64,000 nt of DNA from Diaminobutyricibacter sp049994905 (GTDB lineage Bacteria; Actinomycetota; Actinomycetes; Actinomycetales; Microbacteriaceae), in contig NZ_CP188258.1 of NCBI RefSeq assembly GCF_049994905.1, forward strand, positions 682,001 through 746,000, written 5' to 3'. Below the pieces are notes generated by a model. It ran no database searches, had not been told where the DNA came from, and was given only the letters and a program-made list of their open reading frames with translations. The position numbers and the translations under genes are program-made. Below, in pieces: positions 62,801 to 64,000 of the stretch; within the stretch, counting starts at the first letter, position 1; the number at the start of each line of letters is the position of its first letter.

Positions 62801-63121
62801 ATTCCTCTACCGATTCCCGGATGGCCCGTGATCATGAAGGTTGTGGGAGCAATCTCGACAGGTATTTCAACGCTACTTGGGTGTCTTTCCGAAGGCTTGA
62901 GCAAACTTTGCATCATGTCCGTGATCGTGTCGTTGGTCAGTTACGCAGTTATCGGGCTTCCCAGCGTTGTCGTAAGTATGGCGAAAGCAGTCGGGGCAAA
63001 GCTCGCAGATTTTACCGTTGAGGCGTTGACGCGAGGGCCGGGTTATTTCAGCAACGCCATGGATCTTGCGAACACTATTATCGGATGGGGGTGCGCGGCG
63101 CAGCCATCGCGCTGCGCGTAA
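56843..63121 (+). CDS. Large secreted RHS/YD-repeat protein, polymorphic-toxin-like
   Basis: A 2092-residue protein. Order: signal peptide (1-36, cleavage near AEA-SP), an unassigned beta-rich region (about 60-240), a degenerate amidase-3-like domain (about 245-432), and an RHS entry domain (FSFSTGNLIEQEKLFTLPGSG, about 465). Dozens of YD repeats follow to about 1855, for example YDAAGNVISMTDPTGGVTRY. Then comes the RHS core signature SRYSYVEGDPIRYLDPDGH (about 1858-1876) and a variable tail of 216 residues with two long hydrophobic stretches (about 1967-2016 and 2018-2053). The architecture is that of wall-associated WapA/RHS proteins, whose tails are released toxins. The tail has no recognised nuclease motif and may act on membranes (inference). 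Start ATG at 56843 lies in the stop of the LAXTG gene. Confidence 0.85.
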   Translation: MRPGFGRRRVVARSLVASIATVALALVGTVTPAEASPMERARRLASATLAEVRAAATAQDVRVKAETEVPAPQAEGRISPEKKSTITADDLGASVTFSGNKAPGELSVTVGAAPKVALRSARSESPGGGVVVSDPVEIVATDGKGDSVTSFPPKAVNTRGAGKDGPIVSDVVPGVKLSLKPDRALVSASKVDASTLHIYTRETDGEPWTLLPSYYDAKAGVVRGESDHLSQFVVIGTPFPVPPGPRIVLDPDNDDGRVTTPVPPVSEWGYNQALAAGLKTMFENNCKAVVTITNTGPNMMLSRDIRAGIAAAANPDVTLGIGFNTLDGVAWGGGDTSTGGTQVYSRGGAPDDAVSAYLVGNLPVYTGRPAHNMGNNGNFPGDEFAGLPNAFTHIEPLFMDNNYDRAVIDNGFSHIVDGVFTGLGQYLQSQGFNCTDPVTGGWPSPPTQAELNRWHEIGLHNYQTYGGEPFSFSTGNLIEQEKLFTLPGSGGGATDVTLTYNSQDGRLGRVGAGWTFGLGARAQRFIDGSVMVVRGDGASNVFASDGHGGYNAEPGLNQTLTEPGGGLLKLSATSGESWVFDAADIDGVGELVSHTDANGLTTVLRYGAANPDVSQFVPLAGITDSSGKSIQVSSDALGRVTGFTRPGGAHWGLSYDGAGNLTTLTFPDGTTHTYSYDGSHQLLTATDGLGVTYLKNEYDPSGRVVKQWDADGGVRSLDFSTPGRTSYRDTLGRTSTFEVDAHHRITKITHADGKSVSFTFDSQNNVTSTVDEKGNSTSYTYDAAGNVLSETLPDGAVTKYTYTPTGQVATVTDRGGANGADRTTSYDYDASNRLVAVHQPDGHDVTNRYDAAGNLVSTRKPSGAITSYAHDAAGNVISMTDPTGGVTRYTYDAAGRMLSQTDPLGNITKYTWDARDRVVTATDPAGGVSTYGYDANGNILSSTDQTGGTTKYAWDHRFNLISETDPLGAVTTHSYTSEDVIAKTVDPLGAVTTFASDQQDRIIGTTDPNGGEWKQSYDGTGSVVSSGSPSGAATKITYDAAGRVVSATDRTGAKTTYAYDGVGRMVKTTDADRVSMAYAYDVMDRVTKITDGLGRHADYGYDSDGNLVSVTDRTGQVTTLSYDAAGRMTSVTTPLGAATRFSYDGAGNVIHVTDPLGRTTTTEYTPLGMVASVTNPAGEVTKYAYDAAGRPTTTIDPLGNTTTIAYDLAGRETSSTDATGAITGYEYNAAGNQTTMTDPLGHMTAYHYDPAAQLVSVVEGFKPGAPSSTGVNVKTSYSYDADGYLARLSDPNGHMTSFAYDKAGRVLTETNPLGNKTSYTYTRAGRSASDTNGAGQVTRYGYDKRGDLTKADRAGATASYEYDGEQNLIAMTDPTGVTGWTYDKDGHQTTQIDQKGGRLVNSFDAAGQLTTMKLPTGESIDYTYDRAGRVTSQSSPWGGLTYQWDAGSNLTSMSRSTGVTTNYSYDPMNRVTDIVHQTAKAAAVTPPSTKKPVPSLSQTPKACATVAGYLSNRATPAAGSNALCKPTGTYLNGRTLPTEPNPVADGSALSYSYTYDADGHVSKATRTIGDAQPATSAPTAPGASSSSGAEPARTHSVSYGYDALERLISSQVAGGEKNAYTYDPAGNRTSWKRSSSGAGDLAQSAEYNNANQIVQTTTTGAGGGVATYGYDGAGNRTHQTSNGVTTGYGYDATGKVASVGREGRTTSYGYDGLGRQASATDTTNYGTITTRTVSAGTTPVQQTSSQHGTTTLVYDAVGHVAEQVGKNGSASWDLLDRLGSTVAQSTGGSITQLASYSDWGEQSFETGGWSALAGFTGQASDPSEGLTHFDARGYDAHVASWMSPDSWPGLVAQPKSLSRYSYVEGDPIRYLDPDGHRLSDPSADARFNSPTFWIDQQREAEANRVEQERVAAAYASAHGGTYRPVPPNPPGPIPVFDPKTGKPIDYSKPHQRHVDTNTNAFFQEPWVGVLSNILGTLGTVAGILGWIPLPIPGWPVIMKVVGAISTGISTLLGCLSEGLSKLCIMSVIVSLVSYAVIGLPSVVVSMAKAVGAKLADFTVEALTRGPGYFSNAMDLANTIIGWGCAAQPSRCA

Positions 63122-63124
63122 CCT

Positions 63125-63634
63125 ATGCGTAATCCAGATCTGTTCTTCAGTCGCCCGTTCATGAAGAGGCACATGTCCGGGGGAGGAACCGAGTGGGTGC
63201 CTGTCGTTCTTGTCTTGCGATCCGGAAGACTCATCCTCAATAGCGATTTCGATACGCACTTTGACGTCGAAGCAGCGTCGGTAAGCGCCTACTTTTCGCG
63301 GTGGGTGATCATGAGATTGACTGTTGATGGCGTCACTTACGACTTCTCAAATCTTCCAACGGCTGACTCTCCAGCGATCTCGCCACGTCTGGGCCAGCTT
63401 GCTCAAAGGCTTCGTGATGAACAACTGCGCACATGGGGTGTTAGGCGTGTGCCGAAAGAGTGGACTGGTTCCCTTTCTGCGTGGAGGAACCACCTTGACG
63501 CCGCAGGTGCAGAAGTGTCGGGAACTCGCGGGCGGTCAGAATCTGTCTTGGTGGGCGTGTCGTCGTGGGTGGCAGTCGTCGGGATTACCGCAATTGCGGT
63601 GGTGCTCTTGTACCTGGCAATTGCGGCCAACTGA
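63125..63634 (+). CDS. Tail-anchored membrane protein, candidate immunity protein
   Basis: A 169-residue protein with no recognised family. It starts three bases after the RHS stop codon. The first 137 residues are soluble-looking, with VPVVLVLRSGRLILNSDFD, a DVEAASVSAYFSRWVIMRLTV segment and a charged helix. The last 25 residues (LVGVSSWVAVVGITAIAVVL and on) form one membrane segment with almost nothing after it, so it is a tail anchor. Base composition is AT-richer than the housekeeping genes, like the RHS tail. Position directly behind an RHS tail is the usual place for the cognate immunity gene; a membrane location suits a membrane-active toxin. Function is inferred from context only. Confidence 0.6.
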   Translation: MRNPDLFFSRPFMKRHMSGGGTEWVPVVLVLRSGRLILNSDFDTHFDVEAASVSAYFSRWVIMRLTVDGVTYDFSNLPTADSPAISPRLGQLAQRLRDEQLRTWGVRRVPKEWTGSLSAWRNHLDAAGAEVSGTRGRSESVLVGVSSWVAVVGITAIAVVLLYLAIAAN

Positions 63635-63698
63635 ATGTCGAGGGGACTGCTCTATGGATTGGTGACACCTGATTTTGGCTTGCCCGAGGGCGGGACAG

Positions 63699-63763
63699 CG
63701 TCGAGTCGCCAGTAACTCCCCGAAACACGGCGGCGGGAGGGGAGTTAGCGTCGACTCGGCGAG
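63699..63763. repeat. Palindromic repeat family 3, copy C
   Basis: Left arm CGTCGAGTCGCCAGTAACTC (then CCC) and right arm GGGGAGTTAGCGTCGACTCG (then GCG) pair at 19 of 23 positions. It is the best copy of the family and lies between the immunity candidate and the phosphatase gene, at the far side of the RHS region from copies A and B. Confidence 0.65.
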
Positions 63764-63786
63764 GAGTTCTCTGTCAGGCTGGCAGT

Positions 63787-64000
63787 ATGGCCGCTGAAAC
63801 CGAACTCCTCGACGTCGCCCTTTCGATCGCCCTCCGCGCCGGCGAACTGGTGAAACTCCGGCGCAGCGAAGGGGTCGAGATCGCAGCATCCAAATCGTCA
63901 GCTGAAGACATCGTGACGCTCGCCGACCGCGAGTCGGAGAAGCTGATCCGGGACGCGCTGGCCGAGGCGCGTCCGAACGACGGGTTCTTCGGCGAGGAGT
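63787..64000 (+). CDS. Inositol monophosphatase family protein (3' truncated by window end)
   Basis: The first 71 codons are seen. LDVALSIALRAGELVKLRR, then KSSAEDIVTLADRESEKLIR and ARPNDGFFGEE are the N-terminal part of inositol-monophosphatase/histidinol-phosphatase (HisN) proteins. The Lys/Asp-rich segment and the Glu-Glu of the first metal site (GEE) are in the expected order. Whether it is HisN, CysQ or SuhB type needs the missing part. CAGGCT lies six bases before the ATG. Confidence 0.88.
   Translation, partial: MAAETELLDVALSIALRAGELVKLRRSEGVEIAASKSSAEDIVTLADRESEKLIRDALAEARPNDGFFGEE

Noticed and set aside
55737..63786. Prophage or integrative element at tRNA-Tyr
   Set aside because: No integrase, no phage or conjugation gene, and no direct repeat of the tRNA 3' end was seen at the right border. 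Only the palindromic repeats suggest a border.
1..64000. CRISPR array, insertion sequence or riboswitch
   Set aside because: No regularly spaced repeats with unique spacers, no transposase, and no recognisable riboswitch core were found by reading.

Overview
The window is dense, high-GC, single-contig DNA that looks chromosomal and actinobacterial, most likely from the Microbacteriaceae. The evidence for that is the high GC content, frequent GTG and TTG starts, the abundance of GGATGCG/GCATCCG, a 32-residue bS22 ribosomal protein downstream of a BldC-type regulator, the actinobacterial-type menaquinone and cytochrome c maturation genes, and DUF1918, DUF4229 and bldC-like genes. Many genes carry a TANNNT hexamer 6-7 nt before the start codon, which suggests leaderless transcripts.

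Layout. 1-3.9 kb: the end of a beta-propeller protein, then a base-salvage group (adenine deaminase, fungal-type cytosine deaminase, NCS1 base permease) and a cysteine-less HesB-like protein. 4-10.9 kb: PfpI-type protein, aldo/keto reductase, oligopeptidase B, DUF2461, GH13 alpha-glucosidase and a TetR regulator. 11-18.4 kb: class A penicillin-binding protein, MarR regulator, a PadR-controlled set (membrane protein and DrrAB-like ABC exporter) and an OmpR-type DNA-binding protein preceded by a leaderless Cys-rich small ORF. 18.7-24 kb: upp, tadA, CDF transporter, proC and a TrkA/TrkH potassium system. 24-32.3 kb: ArsR, BldC and bS22, glutaredoxin, two tandem GntR genes, a frameshifted lipase-like gene, gamma-carbonic-anhydrase-like protein, thiolase and radC. 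32.3-38.4 kb: archaeal-type aspS, then a phosphatase-resA-ccdA-resB-ccsB run for cytochrome c maturation. 38.5-52.2 kb: menaquinone locus (menC, menB, menE, menA, menD, menF, menG and a polyprenyl diphosphate synthase) with ppk2 and a ferredoxin-NADP reductase. 52.3-55.6 kb: small coiled-coil protein, hydrolase, YajQ and LacI.

The accessory part is 55.7-63.8 kb, directly after tRNA-Tyr. It holds a LAXTG-type surface protein with calcium-binding-like repeats, stop-start coupled to a 2092-residue secreted RHS/YD-repeat protein. The RHS protein carries a degenerate amidase-like domain and ends in a hydrophobic tail that is AT-richer than the rest. A small tail-anchored membrane protein follows 3 nt later and is the natural immunity candidate. 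Related palindromic repeats lie on both sides. This looks like a contact-dependent polymorphic toxin module and is the most interesting system here. The window ends inside an inositol-monophosphatase-family gene.

Functionally, the resA-ccdA-resB-ccsB and men genes together supply the quinone and c-type cytochromes of a respiratory chain. Most other genes are housekeeping or local regulators. No CRISPR array, insertion sequence, transposase or integrase was seen.
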